From CAVQGF01 sp045807945 (GTDB taxonomy: Bacteria > Acidobacteriota > Terriglobia > Terriglobales > Acidobacteriaceae): a stretch of DNA of 64,000 nucleotides. Below the pieces are notes generated by a model that had not been told where the DNA came from, did no database searches, and worked only from the letters and a program-made list of their open reading frames with translations. The stretch covers positions 9,476 through 73,475 of the forward strand of contig JBJMGI010000078.1 of the NCBI GenBank assembly GCA_045807945.1, written 5' to 3'. The position numbers and the translations under genes were made by a program. Below are positions 1 through 9,099 of the stretch, in pieces (the stretch's first letter is position 1; every line of letters begins with the position of its first letter).

Positions 1-458
1 GCACGGCGCTATTCGATGCCATTTACTACGCGTGTCGCGACAAGCTGATGAAGCAGAAGGACCGCAGCACCGTCCGGCGCGCGATCATTCTGGTTTCGGA
101 TGGCGACGACAACCAGAGCCATTCCACTTTGAGCGAAGCCATCGAGATGGCGCAACGGGCTGAAGTCATCATCTACACCATCAGCACGAGCACCAGCAAC
201 ACGGAAGACCGTGGCGACAAGGTGTTAAAAAAACTGGCCGAGAATACCGGCGGGCGCGCGTTCTCTCCCTTCAAGATCCAGGACGTTAGCGACGCCTTCC
301 GCGAGATCCAGGACGAGCTGCGCAGCCAATATGCCGTCGCCTACAAACCCGCGGACTTCCGCGCTGACGGTCACTTCCGCCCCATCCAGATCACTGCCGA
401 GAATAATAAGAAGTTATTTATCCGCGCACGCCGCGGGTACTACGCGCCCGTGCAGTAG
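1..458 (+). CDS. VWFA-domain secreted protein, C-terminal part (5' end outside window)
   Basis: Open from the window edge in the frame beginning at base 3, giving about 151 C-terminal residues. It shows the second half of an acidobacterial VWFA domain: a T-A-L-F-D-A segment followed by the strand with VSDGDD, then an FREIQDELRSQYAVAY segment and a GYYAP tail. The same ending is found in the next two genes. The family is exported and of unknown function. The stop abuts the stop of the convergent gene with no spacer. The N-terminal signal peptide and the MIDAS motif lie outside the window, so activity cannot be judged. Confidence 0.85.
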   Translation, partial: TALFDAIYYACRDKLMKQKDRSTVRRAIILVSDGDDNQSHSTLSEAIEMAQRAEVIIYTISTSTSNTEDRGDKVLKKLAENTGGRAFSPFKIQDVSDAFREIQDELRSQYAVAYKPADFRADGHFRPIQITAENNKKLFIRARRGYYAPVQ

Positions 459-1505
459 CTATTCCCGGGGAGCGTAATAACCTTTGCGCGCCTGTATCTT
501 TGCGTCCTTCACCTTTGGGACGCGGATCTCGACTTTCCGGAAGCTGCCATCTTTTGTCTGGTTCGTCGGGGTGTAGCCGATGGCGTATTGATTGCGCAGC
601 TCGTTCGCGAGCTGGGCGAAAGCATCGCGCATCTTTTCGGGGTGATTCCCGGCGTCGATCACCCGCCCACCGGTTTCTTCGGTAAGCTTCCGCATCTCGC
701 GGTCGCCATAATATCCGCCGCCGTAGAAATCGCGGTCAGCGCAGAGGATCACGTAAACAATCGCGTCCGCCTTCTGGGCGATCTCAACGGCTTCGTTCAG
801 GCGCGTGTTGCTTCCTTGGTCTTGCCCGTCAGTCAGGATGATCATGGCCTTGCGACCGACTTCGTGCGACAGAACTTCGCGGGATGCGAGATACACGGCG
901 TCATAGAGCAAGGTGCCTTTGGCATTCCCCATAGTTGGGATGGGACCTTGTCCGATGCCGGGGATCGAGGATTGGCTCGCGCCGCCGGCGTTGATGCGAG
1001 TCTTGGCCATCGCGTGCTCGATGTCCTTGTAATTGGAGGTCAAGTCCCTCAGCAGGTCCACTTCTACGTCGAAGCTAAGGAGGAATGCGAGGTCCTTTGG
1101 CCGCATCACGTCGCGGAGGAACTCGGCCCCGGCGTCTTGCTCCATGGGAAGCACGCGCATCTGGCTCGGGCTCGTGTCTATCATTATGCCGAGCGTGAGC
1201 GGTAGATCGGATTCTTTGGCGAAGTACTTTATGGTTTGCGGCTTTCCGTCTTCATTAAGTTCGAAGTCGGCTTTGGTCAGGTCTGGAATAAGAGCCGAGT
1301 GCTTGTCTTTGACATTGAAGAAGAGGTTCACAACATTGACGTCGCGACGGAGAGTGGTGATCGGCTCCTGGTCCTGATCTTGGTTCTGCTGAGTCGTGGG
1401 TTGCTGCTGAGTATTTTGCGCCGCAGGTTGCTGCGCGCTCATCCAAAGGGAAAGTAAGAGGACCGCCGTGAAGGCACGGAAAATCCGGTGAATGGCTCTG
1501 GGCAT
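459..1505 (-). CDS. VWFA-domain secreted protein (acidobacterial family)
   Basis: 348 aa. An N-terminal signal peptide (hydrophobic residues about 11-24, then AQQ) is followed by a Q-rich linker (about 25-48). Next comes the region preceding the domain, with an FELNEDGKPQ motif, and then a VWFA domain with a canonical DTSPS metal-site motif at 110-114. A later TDGQD motif and the family ending RKGYYAPRE complete it. VWFA domains bind ligands through a divalent metal; no substrate is known for this family. It is convergent with the gene at 1-458 and divergent from the third copy at 1594. It is most similar in architecture to the 1-458 protein, which suggests local duplication. Confidence 0.88.
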   Translation of the reverse strand: MPRAIHRIFRAFTAVLLLSLWMSAQQPAAQNTQQQPTTQQNQDQDQEPITTLRRDVNVVNLFFNVKDKHSALIPDLTKADFELNEDGKPQTIKYFAKESDLPLTLGIMIDTSPSQMRVLPMEQDAGAEFLRDVMRPKDLAFLLSFDVEVDLLRDLTSNYKDIEHAMAKTRINAGGASQSSIPGIGQGPIPTMGNAKGTLLYDAVYLASREVLSHEVGRKAMIILTDGQDQGSNTRLNEAVEIAQKADAIVYVILCADRDFYGGGYYGDREMRKLTEETGGRVIDAGNHPEKMRDAFAQLANELRNQYAIGYTPTNQTKDGSFRKVEIRVPKVKDAKIQARKGYYAPRE

Positions 1506-1593
1506 GAAGAGGGCCTTGGCTGTTCTGGGTATAGTAAGCTTAGATGCAGAAACTCCGAATACAGTAAACGAAAATCAACTCTGTAAGGTGGTC

Positions 1594-2838
1594 ATGACCT
1601 CCAGATTCCGGCTTTTTTCGCTTTCTAGGGTAGGAATTGTGGCGCTTCTAGCGGTATTGTCGCAGCCAGCCGTCCCGCAGCAGCAGAGTGTTCCCGACGC
1701 GCCTTCGGCAACGCGCCCTGTTCCCGCCCAGATCCCGAAAAATGCTCCACCCGCGGCCACCACCGCACCCGCACCTGATAGCCAGCAACAACCGAACCCT
1801 CAGCCGGCTCCCCCGAGCACGATCAAGACTGTTCCGGCGGGCTCTGTGCCTCCTGACCGGACCGAGGGGCGCGACGATCTTTACAAAATCATTGTGCGCG
1901 TGAACCAGGTGACGGTGCCGGTTACGGTGAAAGATACAACCGGTCGCCTCGTGGAAGGCCTCACGAAAAACGATTTCTCTGTGTACGAAGACGGAAAAGA
2001 GCAGACGCTGAACTTTTTCACCAGCGATCCCTTCCCGCTCTCGGCCGCGGTGGTGCTCGATCTCGGCATGTCAGATGATGTTGTTCGCAAGGTTAACGAG
2101 ACACTTCCAGCCCTCGCAGGTGCGTTCAGCCCCTACGATGAAGTAGCGGTATACGCTTTCGGCAACACAGTCAGTAAAAGCCTTGACTTCAGTGCCGCGA
2201 ACGATCGCTTCTCGTCGGCGCTGGTCAGGGCAAAAAAACCCGGACGACCGGGCGGCGTTCCCGTCACCAGTGGACCGATGGCGAGCGGACCCACGGTCAA
2301 TGGTGTTCCCTTCGATCCCAGCGTGCCGCACGTCAGCACGCCGCGCCGCGAGTCACGCGTCTTGAATGATGCCATTCTCGCAGCAGCCATTGACCTCGCG
2401 AAGCGAGATCGCACGCGCCGCAAAGTCATTTTCGTGATCAGCGATGGGCGCGAGATCGGGAGTAAGGCCGCTTATAGCGACGTCCTGAAATCGCTGCTCA
2501 CGAACAACATCAATGTATACGCCGTGAACGTCGGCGCGTCCGCCATTCCCGGCTACCGCAGCGCCGAGAAGATCAACATTCCCTTCAGCGGGTCAGGAAA
2601 CATCCTGCCGAAATACGCTTCTGCTACTGGCGGCCAGGTCTTCCCGGAATTCGACCGCGACGCCATCGAGCGTGCGTATGCGGAAGTCACAGGCGACGCC
2701 CGCAACCAGTACACGCTCGGTTATTCCACGCGGGCTACGCCATCCACGGACTACCGCAGCATCGAAGTCAGGATCCACCGCGGCGGTCTCAAGGTGCTTG
2801 CCCGCGATGGCTATTTCCCTCTGCCAAAGGCGCGCTAA
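1594..2838 (+). CDS. VWFA-domain secreted protein, third paralog
   Basis: 414 aa from ATG 1594, which is preceded by an AAGGTG ribosome site and starts a good signal peptide (about 7-24). An in-frame ATG at 1492 would overlap the divergent gene and lacks a signal peptide at its N terminus, so I reject it. A Pro/Gln-rich linker (about 28-85) precedes the domain. The first metal-site strand reads VVLDLGMSDD around residue 156, so the usual DxSxS motif is degenerate here, unlike the neighbour at 459-1505. Later motifs VISDGRE and the NQYTLGY ending are retained. Probably exported; function unknown. Confidence 0.87.
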   Translation: MTSRFRLFSLSRVGIVALLAVLSQPAVPQQQSVPDAPSATRPVPAQIPKNAPPAATTAPAPDSQQQPNPQPAPPSTIKTVPAGSVPPDRTEGRDDLYKIIVRVNQVTVPVTVKDTTGRLVEGLTKNDFSVYEDGKEQTLNFFTSDPFPLSAAVVLDLGMSDDVVRKVNETLPALAGAFSPYDEVAVYAFGNTVSKSLDFSAANDRFSSALVRAKKPGRPGGVPVTSGPMASGPTVNGVPFDPSVPHVSTPRRESRVLNDAILAAAIDLAKRDRTRRKVIFVISDGREIGSKAAYSDVLKSLLTNNINVYAVNVGASAIPGYRSAEKINIPFSGSGNILPKYASATGGQVFPEFDRDAIERAYAEVTGDARNQYTLGYSTRATPSTDYRSIEVRIHRGGLKVLARDGYFPLPKAR

Positions 2839-2982
2839 GGTTACTTGCGTAATGCCCACCAGCGTAGGAAGTGGCTATTGCTGTGATATAAAAGTCAATC
2901 GGATACGGCCAATTCACATTGGTAATTCCCCGCGTCAGTTACACGCTATTTGTGTAGCCGGACGACCCAATGAGGCAAAGGT

Positions 2983-3567
2983 TTGAGTTTCATCAACTTC
3001 GCGGCTCGCGAGATCAATTGCAAGATCGTCTACTATGGCGCCGGCCTCGGCGGCAAGACGACTAATCTGCAATACATCTTCGATAAGACCAATGAGAAGC
3101 AGAAGGGCAAGATGATCTCGCTTGCCACCGAAACCGACCGTACCCTCTTCTTCGATTTCCTTCCTCTCGATCTTGGCACCGTTCGCGGCTTCAAAACCCG
3201 CTTCCATCTCTACACCGTACCCGGCCAGGTCTTTTATGACGCGAGCCGGAAGCTCATCCTGCGTGGTGTGGACGGCGTGGTGTTCGTCGCCGATTCGCAA
3301 GAAGAACGTATGGACGCCAACGTCGAAGCTATCGACAACCTCGCCGACAACCTGAAGGAACACGGCTACGATTTCGGCAAGATTCCCTACGTGCTGCAAT
3401 TCAACAAGCGCGACATGCCCACGGCGCTGCCTGTAGACGATCTCAAGAAGCAGCTAGTCCGCCGCGGCGAGCCCACCTTTGAAGCAGTCGCCCCGGTCGG
3501 CACCGGCGTTTTTGAAACCCTAAAGGAAGTCGCCCGCCAGGTTCTTGTTGAATTGAAAAAGGGATAA
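2983..3567 (+). CDS. mglA: MglA-type small GTPase (gliding/twitching polarity)
   Basis: 194 aa, the full family length. The start is a TTG at 2983 behind GAGGCAAAG, and the N terminus matches Myxococcus MglA. Motifs: P-loop GAGLGGKT at 19-26, [12 protein letters not shown] switch-I region at 50-61, TVPGQ at 78-82 (switch II), NKRD at 141-144 for guanine specificity. MglA is a cytosolic Ras-like switch that places type IV pili or gliding complexes at a cell pole, normally with the GAP MglB, which is not adjacent here. pilT (9100) and a PilZ protein (12447) elsewhere in the window fit a twitching role. Confidence 0.95.
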   Translation: MSFINFAAREINCKIVYYGAGLGGKTTNLQYIFDKTNEKQKGKMISLATETDRTLFFDFLPLDLGTVRGFKTRFHLYTVPGQVFYDASRKLILRGVDGVVFVADSQEERMDANVEAIDNLADNLKEHGYDFGKIPYVLQFNKRDMPTALPVDDLKKQLVRRGEPTFEAVAPVGTGVFETLKEVARQVLVELKKG

Positions 3568-3594
3568 AGTTTTTTGGTTTTTAAGACAGAAACA

Positions 3595-3619
3595 TGCCCC
3601 GACGCGTCGGCGCATTTTT
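3595..3619. terminator. Rho-independent terminator between convergent mglA and M48 gene
   Basis: A stem with arms around CCGAC/GTCGG extended by TGC/GCA is followed by five T on the plus strand. It sits in the 66-bp gap between two convergent genes and probably ends mglA transcription. Confidence 0.7.
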
Positions 3620-3633
3620 CTTTGGGTTTGTTT

Positions 3634-5094
3634 TTACTTCAGCTTCAAACTCCGCAGCATCGCCTCAAATCCCGGCTGCAGCTTCGAGTAGTCGCGGTCA
3701 GTCGAAACAAAAACGGTGTACAGCACGTCGCCGTTCTTCAGCGGAAGTGTCACGAGCCAGTCTTTCTCCTTCAATGGTTGACCGCTTGAATCCTTCACCG
3801 GTGACGTGGAAGTCAGGTCGACCGAGCGGGCGTGCACTCCGTTCACGGTGATCTCTTCCCCGTTTCCGATCTGCTTCATGTCGGGATTATCGTGCTGCAT
3901 GTTCCCGACAAGTTCGCGCGTGGCGGAATCAAGGTCGCCGCTCTGGGGCTTAAATCCGCTAAGGATCACCCCGTACGCGACGCCGTTGTCCACGATGCCT
4001 CCGTTTGGCGCGATCGTGACCTCACCATCCGCGTTCCCGTTCAGCTTCCAATTGTCGGGATACTTGATGTGATAGGCGTTGTGCTCGAAGACCTGGTAGT
4101 TGCCGCTGGGCGCGAGTCCGCCGGAGTTCGGACCGTTCGTGGCAGAGACGGGTTGGACTCCGCCGCCGTTGCTGCCCGGACCAGTGACCCCAGTCGGAGT
4201 AAATTTGCCAGCCGCGATCTCTTGGCCTGTATAGGTCTTCGTGCCGGAAGCCTTGCTCTTGATGGAGGCCCAATCGTTGCTGTTGCCGCGGTAGCTGCCG
4301 CGAGATGGCAGAGTCTTTACCTCGGCGGCTACATATTGCGATCGGTTTCCAGGATTCGGGTGGTCGCTCAGGAACTGCGGGCCGCCAGGGCCGCCTTCCT
4401 TGGCGAGCTTCTGGAAAAAGTCGGCCATGGCTTGCGGGTTGTAGCCCGTGTCGTACATGAGATCGGTACCGAGCAGGTCGGCTTCTTTCTCATAACCGCG
4501 TGAGAATTTCAGCAGCACCGAGCCGACACCGATCTGTGCTCCCAGTTGCGCCAAGCTTCCTGCGGCGCCGTTCCCCAACACGCCGCCGGCGATCTGCCCC
4601 AATGCCTCGAGCATTCCGCCCTTTGAAGCGTTGACAGTTCCGTGACGGAGACGCACGTGCGACATCTCGTGGGCCATCACGCCCGCCAGTTCCGCTTCAT
4701 TGTCAGCAGAAACGATCGTCCCGACGTTGACGAACATCGGCCCGCCCGGGAGCGCAAAGGCGTTCACGTCTTTTTGCGCGATCACGTGGAAAGTGAACGG
4801 CCACTTCTGACCGTTGATCGGATTGGCGGTTGCGTGCGCCGCGAGGTCATTCCCGATCTTCTGCAAGTATTTCGTGAGCGGATCATTCTCCGGCAGCACC
4901 GGCATGGTCTTGTAGACCTGCGCCGCGGCTTGCTTGCCCACCTCAAGGTCCTGCTCCGGCGAATACATGTCGTAGTGATGGGGCGGGTTGTAGCGCGCCC
5001 ACATCGCTTGCGGGGCAGCCAGCAGCATGACCAGAGCGCAGGCAATCGCCTGGATCGGCAGCGAACGATTCGTCTTCATAGACACGGAATTCAT
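3634..5094 (-). CDS. M48-family metalloprotease with C-terminal PsbP/Mog1-like domain
   Basis: 486 aa from ATG 5094, chosen because GAGGGG lies just upstream; an in-frame ATG at 5127 lacks this. A signal peptide (about 12-33) indicates export. The protease domain carries HEMSH at 142-146 and a downstream zinc-ligand Glu near 204 (EKEAD), so it looks catalytically complete. The BepA/YfgC-like core is followed by a linker and a domain (about 335-486) with a YPDNW motif, which I read as PsbP/Mog1-like; that assignment is tentative. Likely a periplasmic protease for envelope quality control. A paralog with the same architecture is at 43559-44980. Confidence 0.88.
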   Translation of the reverse strand: MNSVSMKTNRSLPIQAIACALVMLLAAPQAMWARYNPPHHYDMYSPEQDLEVGKQAAAQVYKTMPVLPENDPLTKYLQKIGNDLAAHATANPINGQKWPFTFHVIAQKDVNAFALPGGPMFVNVGTIVSADNEAELAGVMAHEMSHVRLRHGTVNASKGGMLEALGQIAGGVLGNGAAGSLAQLGAQIGVGSVLLKFSRGYEKEADLLGTDLMYDTGYNPQAMADFFQKLAKEGGPGGPQFLSDHPNPGNRSQYVAAEVKTLPSRGSYRGNSNDWASIKSKASGTKTYTGQEIAAGKFTPTGVTGPGSNGGGVQPVSATNGPNSGGLAPSGNYQVFEHNAYHIKYPDNWKLNGNADGEVTIAPNGGIVDNGVAYGVILSGFKPQSGDLDSATRELVGNMQHDNPDMKQIGNGEEITVNGVHARSVDLTSTSPVKDSSGQPLKEKDWLVTLPLKNGDVLYTVFVSTDRDYSKLQPGFEAMLRSLKLK

Positions 5095-5227
5095 AGTCCC
5101 CTCACGTTTAAACACGCTTCCACACACTCTGACTCGGCGAGGCAGAAGTATAAACGCAAGCTCTTTCAGTGACTATGGATTAGATGCGGGCGGAAGAGAG
5201 ATGAGCAATGGAAGGAAGGTAGGAATA

Positions 5228-5254
5228 CCCGCCTTCCGGGATGCGAAAGGCGGG
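5228..5254 (-). terminator. Hairpin downstream of AAA+ gene
   Basis: Arms CCCGCCTT and AAGGCGGG at 5228-5235 and 5247-5254, directly after the stop of the gene at 5260-6426. There is no clear T run, so it may be a weak terminator or an mRNA end-protecting hairpin. Confidence 0.4.
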
Positions 5255-5259
5255 AGAGA

Positions 5260-6426
5260 TTATTTTTGTCCGTTGAGCGGCGACGTCCCGAAATCTCGTC
5301 GCCCGGTGGATTTTCCTGCGCCGCGGCCTGCAGCAGCCGGCATTGCAGCTTCTTGGCCGTATTTTTCGAGAAGGACTGGTACCAGCGCACCTTCGGCTTC
5401 CTTCACAAACATCATCTTGCCGTCGGCGCTTAGATCGATCCGAACAAAATCGCCCAGCTTCACCTGCCCGGTGGCGACCAGGTTCGCAAGCGGGAAGACG
5501 ATCTGCCGCTCGATCGCGCGCTTCAGGTGGCGTGCCCCGTATTTCGGATCGGTCCCTTCCACGAGCAGGAACTTCTTCACCTTCGGCGTGCAGCTGAAGA
5601 CAAACTGGCTGTTACCTGTGGCCTGCAAAATGCGTTGCTGCACCATGCCAAGCTCGATCTCGAGGATCTGCTCCAGATGCTCGGGCTTGAGCATCTTGAA
5701 GACGACCACTTTGTCGATGCGGTTCATGAACTCGGGGGAGAACTTGCGTCGCGCGGCTTCCTGCGCGGTGCGCGTGATCTTGTCGTCGATGCGGCCGTCT
5801 ATCTGCGCGACCGGGCCGCTGGAGAATCCCATGTTGCCGTTGATGAGTTCGTTCATCTCGGCAGCGCCCAGGTTCGAGGTCATCACGATGATGACTTGCG
5901 AGAGGTCCACGCGCCGATTGTCGCCGAGCGTGAGCGTGGCTTTGTCCAGGATGCCGAGCAACAGTTGCCAGAGCGAATCGCTGGCCTTCTCGATCTCGTC
6001 GAAGAGAAGGATTGAGAGCCGCAGTTTCTCGGTATGGAATTGGTTCAGCGCCTCCTGTGTGAGCAAGGGGTGCGTCTCGCGATGGCCGAGGTATCCCGGA
6101 GGCGAGCCGATGAGCTTCGCAATCTCGTGCGAGTGCTGGAACTCGGCGCAGTCGATCTTGATGCAGGCCCGCGGGTCACCAAAGAGCGATTCGGCCATTG
6201 CCTCGATTACGCGGGTCTTACCGGAGCCCGTAGGACCAAGGAACAATAGGTTCCCAACTGGACGGCCGGGCGGATTCAGGCCCGCCAGGAACATCTGGTA
6301 GATCTCGGTGACTTTCTCGACCGCCTGATCTTGGCCGACGATCTTGCGGCGAATAGCCGCTTCGAAGTCGGTTGCGTCTGAGCTGCGGAGAGTAGGGTCG
6401 AGGGCGGTATTAAGACCGGTTTTCAT
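5260..6426 (-). CDS. Single-ring Clp/HCLR-clade AAA+ ATPase
   Basis: 388 aa. Walker A GPTGSGKT at 64-71, pore-loop region GSPPGYLG at 107-114, Walker B LLFDEIEKA at 140-148, sensor-1 region VMTSNLG, arginine-finger region FMNRID, and a C-terminal ClpB-type small domain with GARHLKRAIER. This matches the second AAA+ ring of ClpA/ClpB/ClpC standing alone, without N domain or first ring. It differs from ClpX in lacking the zinc-binding domain. Probably an ATP-driven unfoldase or disaggregase in the cytosol; partners unknown. The start is ATG 6426 with AGGGGA a little upstream. Confidence 0.85.
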   Translation of the reverse strand: MKTGLNTALDPTLRSSDATDFEAAIRRKIVGQDQAVEKVTEIYQMFLAGLNPPGRPVGNLLFLGPTGSGKTRVIEAMAESLFGDPRACIKIDCAEFQHSHEIAKLIGSPPGYLGHRETHPLLTQEALNQFHTEKLRLSILLFDEIEKASDSLWQLLLGILDKATLTLGDNRRVDLSQVIIVMTSNLGAAEMNELINGNMGFSSGPVAQIDGRIDDKITRTAQEAARRKFSPEFMNRIDKVVVFKMLKPEHLEQILEIELGMVQQRILQATGNSQFVFSCTPKVKKFLLVEGTDPKYGARHLKRAIERQIVFPLANLVATGQVKLGDFVRIDLSADGKMMFVKEAEGALVPVLLEKYGQEAAMPAAAGRGAGKSTGRRDFGTSPLNGQK

Positions 6427-6763
6427 ATGTACTGCATCCCCTTGATAGAAACGACGGGGCCCAAGTTCTTTTCAATCAGATGGAAAAGACCTGCTTTGAG
6501 TTGTAAATGGTTGAATCCGCCGCGGCACGCCAGATTTTCTGCTCGAATGTGGGGCAACTCTGGATGGAATTGTTGAGTCAGCGAATCGGCGCAGGCATCG
6601 AAATCATTGGGACGAGTGCCGCAAACAGCGCGTTGGCGGACGGCGGCAAAATTTTGGTGAGCTTCGCGAGTACCCCTCGGTATAATGAGAGCACCCTAGT
6701 TCCACCGCAAGCCAGTCCCACGGCAAGGAAGAATTTTCGCTGCTACGCAGCCAGGAGCGTGCA
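6427..6763. other. Intergenic region, divergent promoters
   Basis: 337 bp between the divergent AAA+ gene and ilvE. Short open frames here show no family motif, and I see no gene. A perfect TATAAT is listed separately. Confidence 0.6.
6654..6686 (+). promoter_or_regulatory. Candidate sigma-70 promoter of ilvE
   Basis: Perfect -10 TATAAT at 6681-6686, about 78 bp before the ilvE start. The -35 is poor: TTGGTG at 6654 is 21 bp away, so the -10 is the only strong element. Confidence 0.4.
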
Positions 6764-7708
6764 ATGCCGATCAAGGCAACTGAAAAGATTTGGCACAACG
6801 GAAAGCTGATTCCGTGGAACCAAGCCACACTTCACGTGATGTCTCACGTGGTGAACTATGGCTCTTCAGTGTTTGAAGGCATCCGCTGCTATGCCTTGCC
6901 CTCGGGCGGCGGCATCTTCCGCGCCAAAGAACACGCACAACGTCTTCTGGATTCCGCCAAGGTCTACCGCATTGACGTGGATTTCACCGTCGAAGATCTG
7001 GTCAGCGGCATGCTCGAGCTGGTCAAGACCAACCGCACCATCCCCTGCTATCTGCGCCCGATCATTCTGCGCGGATATGGCGAAGCCGGCGTAAACCCTT
7101 TCAACTCACCAACCGAGGTTTACATCTGCAATTACGAGTGGGGCAAGTATCTGGGCTCGGAAGATGAGGGCGTCGACGTTTGCGTCTCATCCTGGAACCG
7201 CTTGGCGCCGAATACGATGCCGGCGATGGCGAAGGCCGGCGCGAACTACATGAACTCGCAGCTGATCAAGATGGAAGCCATCATGAACGGCTACGTGGAA
7301 GGCATCGCCCTCGACGTGAACGGATACGTGAGCGAAGGCTCGGGCGAAAATGTGTTCCTGGTCCGCCAGGGGACGATTTACACCGCGCCACTAGGAAACT
7401 CCGTACTGCCGGGTATCACCCGCGACAGCGTCATTCAAATTGCGAGAGACCTGAAGATTCCCGTCATCGAGCAGATGATCCCCCGCGAGATGCTCTACAT
7501 CGCCGACGAAGTCTTCTTCAGCGGCACTGCCGCCGAGATCACGCCTATCCGCTCCGTGGATAAGATCAGTGTGAACAAGGGCGTGACCGGACCGGTCGTG
7601 AAGGCGCTGCAGAAAGAGTTCTACGGCCTGGTTCGCGGCGAAATGCCAGACCGCCACAATTGGTTCACGCCAGTGCCGGTAAGCGCGAAGCAGCCAGTCG
7701 GCGTTTAA
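6764..7708 (+). CDS. ilvE: Branched-chain amino acid aminotransferase
   Basis: 314 aa, full family length, with AGGAG before ATG 6764. A fold-type IV PLP enzyme: the PLP lysine is K157 in MAKAGANY, and the EGSGENVF motif is at 191-198. YGSSVFEGIR at 32-41 is the usual N-terminal signature. It transfers the amino group of Leu, Ile or Val to 2-oxoglutarate in the cytosol, the last step of branched-chain amino acid synthesis or the first of breakdown. It stands alone, with its own promoter and terminator. Confidence 0.95.
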   Translation: MPIKATEKIWHNGKLIPWNQATLHVMSHVVNYGSSVFEGIRCYALPSGGGIFRAKEHAQRLLDSAKVYRIDVDFTVEDLVSGMLELVKTNRTIPCYLRPIILRGYGEAGVNPFNSPTEVYICNYEWGKYLGSEDEGVDVCVSSWNRLAPNTMPAMAKAGANYMNSQLIKMEAIMNGYVEGIALDVNGYVSEGSGENVFLVRQGTIYTAPLGNSVLPGITRDSVIQIARDLKIPVIEQMIPREMLYIADEVFFSGTAAEITPIRSVDKISVNKGVTGPVVKALQKEFYGLVRGEMPDRHNWFTPVPVSAKQPVGV

Positions 7709-7725
7709 TCCAACAGTTAAGCTTA

Positions 7726-7758
7726 AAAAGAGGACGCAGAACATGCGTCCTCTTTTTT
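7726..7758 (+). terminator. Rho-independent terminator of ilvE
   Basis: A 13-bp perfect stem (7726-7738 and 7744-7756) with loop GAACA. The T stretch begins in the stem and runs to 7758. Confidence 0.9.
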
Positions 7759-7826
7759 GTTGCGGCGTTCGCCATTGGGCACAGCTCTTCTGCTACCATT
7801 CTTCTCCCACAAAAGGAGACTCCCCT

Positions 7827-8375
7827 ATGACTACTGCTACGCAGGCTGCTCCCACAACCGAATTCGCCGCTGGATTTCGCGACCTGCTTGTCCATCAACT
7901 CGAACAAGAGATGAAGACCACCAAGCGTGTGCTCGCCGCTGTTCCCGATAACAAGCGCGATTACCGCCCCGACCCGAACGGCCGCACGGCCGCGGATCTC
8001 GCCGAACACATCGCCCTCAGCGACGTCATGTTCCTGCAGGGCATCAATGACCTTAGTTTCGACAAAGTTTTCGGCGATCCCGAAGCATCAAAGCGCGCCG
8101 CTGAGGCGCTGCCCAAGAACTCTGCCGGTCTCGCTGACTGGTACGAGAAGAACTTTACCGCGGAGTTGAACAAGGTGAAGCGTCTAACTCCGGAGCAGCT
8201 CAACACCACCATCGGGTTCTTCGGCGCGTTCAACCTGCCTGCGCACGGCTATCTTCTATTTCTGAACAATCACAGCATTCACCACCGCGGACAGCTTGCC
8301 TGCTACTTGCGCCCCTGCGGCGGCAAAGTGCCAGATATTTACGGCGGCAGCTACGACGAGCCCTGGCAAGGCTAG
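7827..8375 (+). CDS. DinB-fold protein (putative metal-dependent transferase/hydrolase)
   Basis: 182 aa from ATG 7827, behind AAAGGAGA; the longer in-frame start at 7743 lies inside the ilvE terminator. The DinB/YfiT four-helix fold is indicated by the histidine triad H61, H149 and H153 (HSIHHRGQ). Relatives bind Zn or Ni and include thiol transferases for bacillithiol or mycothiol; the substrate here cannot be inferred. Cytosolic, monocistronic. Confidence 0.85.
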   Translation: MTTATQAAPTTEFAAGFRDLLVHQLEQEMKTTKRVLAAVPDNKRDYRPDPNGRTAADLAEHIALSDVMFLQGINDLSFDKVFGDPEASKRAAEALPKNSAGLADWYEKNFTAELNKVKRLTPEQLNTTIGFFGAFNLPAHGYLLFLNNHSIHHRGQLACYLRPCGGKVPDIYGGSYDEPWQG

Positions 8376-8505
8376 CCGTCAGCTTGCGCCACTAGCGCGA
8401 CAATCACCCGCTCGCTGGGTTCATCCCTAGCGGGCGTTCTCTGCCCCGGGCTGTATAGTGATTGGCCTGAATAAACCCTTATCTCAACCTGAGGAGATGG
8501 TGCGC

Positions 8506-8949
8506 ATGAAATTCACACGAAAGTTCCTGATGTTCGTCACGATGGTCGGCCTGTTGAGCATGTTCAGCTTCGGCCAGGCCGCGTCCACTACAACCACAAA
8601 TAAGGATTCCTCGAAGTCGAGCGCGATGGGGTCGGACATGAAGTCCGATACCAAAGCGAGTGACAAGAAAGCCGCAAAGGCCTCGATGGTCGACATCAAC
8701 TCGGCCACCAAAGACGAGCTAACCGCGCTGCCGGGTATCGGCGACGCGTATGCACAGAAGATCATCGACGGGCGCCCGTACAGCAACAAGGCGCAGCTTT
8801 TGAGCAAGAAGATCGTTCCCAAAGCCACCTACGAGCAAGTGAAGACGCAGATCGTGGCCAAGCACGCTGCCGGCGACAAAATGGCGAAATCGAGCAAGTC
8901 TGACAAGATGAGCCACGACGATATGAGCAAGCCTGCTCCCAAAAAATAA
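8506..8949 (+). CDS. Secreted helix-hairpin-helix (ComEA-like) small protein
   Basis: 147 aa from ATG 8506, with GAGGAG nine bases upstream. Signal peptide about 1-25, then a Ser/Lys/Asp-rich low-complexity segment (27-60) and a HhH pair at 62-118 (VDINSATKDELTALPGIG), as in ComEA. The C terminus is again Lys/Ser/Met-rich. ComEA binds incoming DNA in the periplasm during transformation, but many secreted HhH proteins lack that proven role. No other competence gene is adjacent, although pilT follows. A DNA-binding periplasmic role is inferred. Confidence 0.8.
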   Translation: MKFTRKFLMFVTMVGLLSMFSFGQAASTTTTNKDSSKSSAMGSDMKSDTKASDKKAAKASMVDINSATKDELTALPGIGDAYAQKIIDGRPYSNKAQLLSKKIVPKATYEQVKTQIVAKHAAGDKMAKSSKSDKMSHDDMSKPAPKK

Positions 8950-8964
8950 GTTTCCTGTTCCCCG

Positions 8965-8991
8965 AAAAGGCCGCCTTTTGGCGGCCTTTTT
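8965..8991 (+). terminator. Rho-independent terminator
   Basis: An 11-bp stem AAAAGGCCGCC / GGCGGCCTTTT with a TTTT loop and T tail, 15 bp after the HhH gene stop. Confidence 0.9.
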
Positions 8992-9099
8992 GTTGCTTTG
9001 CGCAGCACGGCTGAGGAGTCCCGCTTTTAATGGTATGTTGCCGGATTTTGTGGTACTTTCACCCCACCTAACACTCTGGTTTCACGAGGAATCACCCTC

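Noticed and set aside
588..1205. Plus-strand open frame of about 205 aa opposite the VWFA gene
   Set aside because: No ribosome site or family motif; it mirrors codon bias of the gene at 459-1505.
5027..6301. Plus-strand open frame of about 424 aa opposite the AAA+ gene
   Set aside because: Basic, low-complexity translation with no domain; the minus strand has a complete AAA+ protein.
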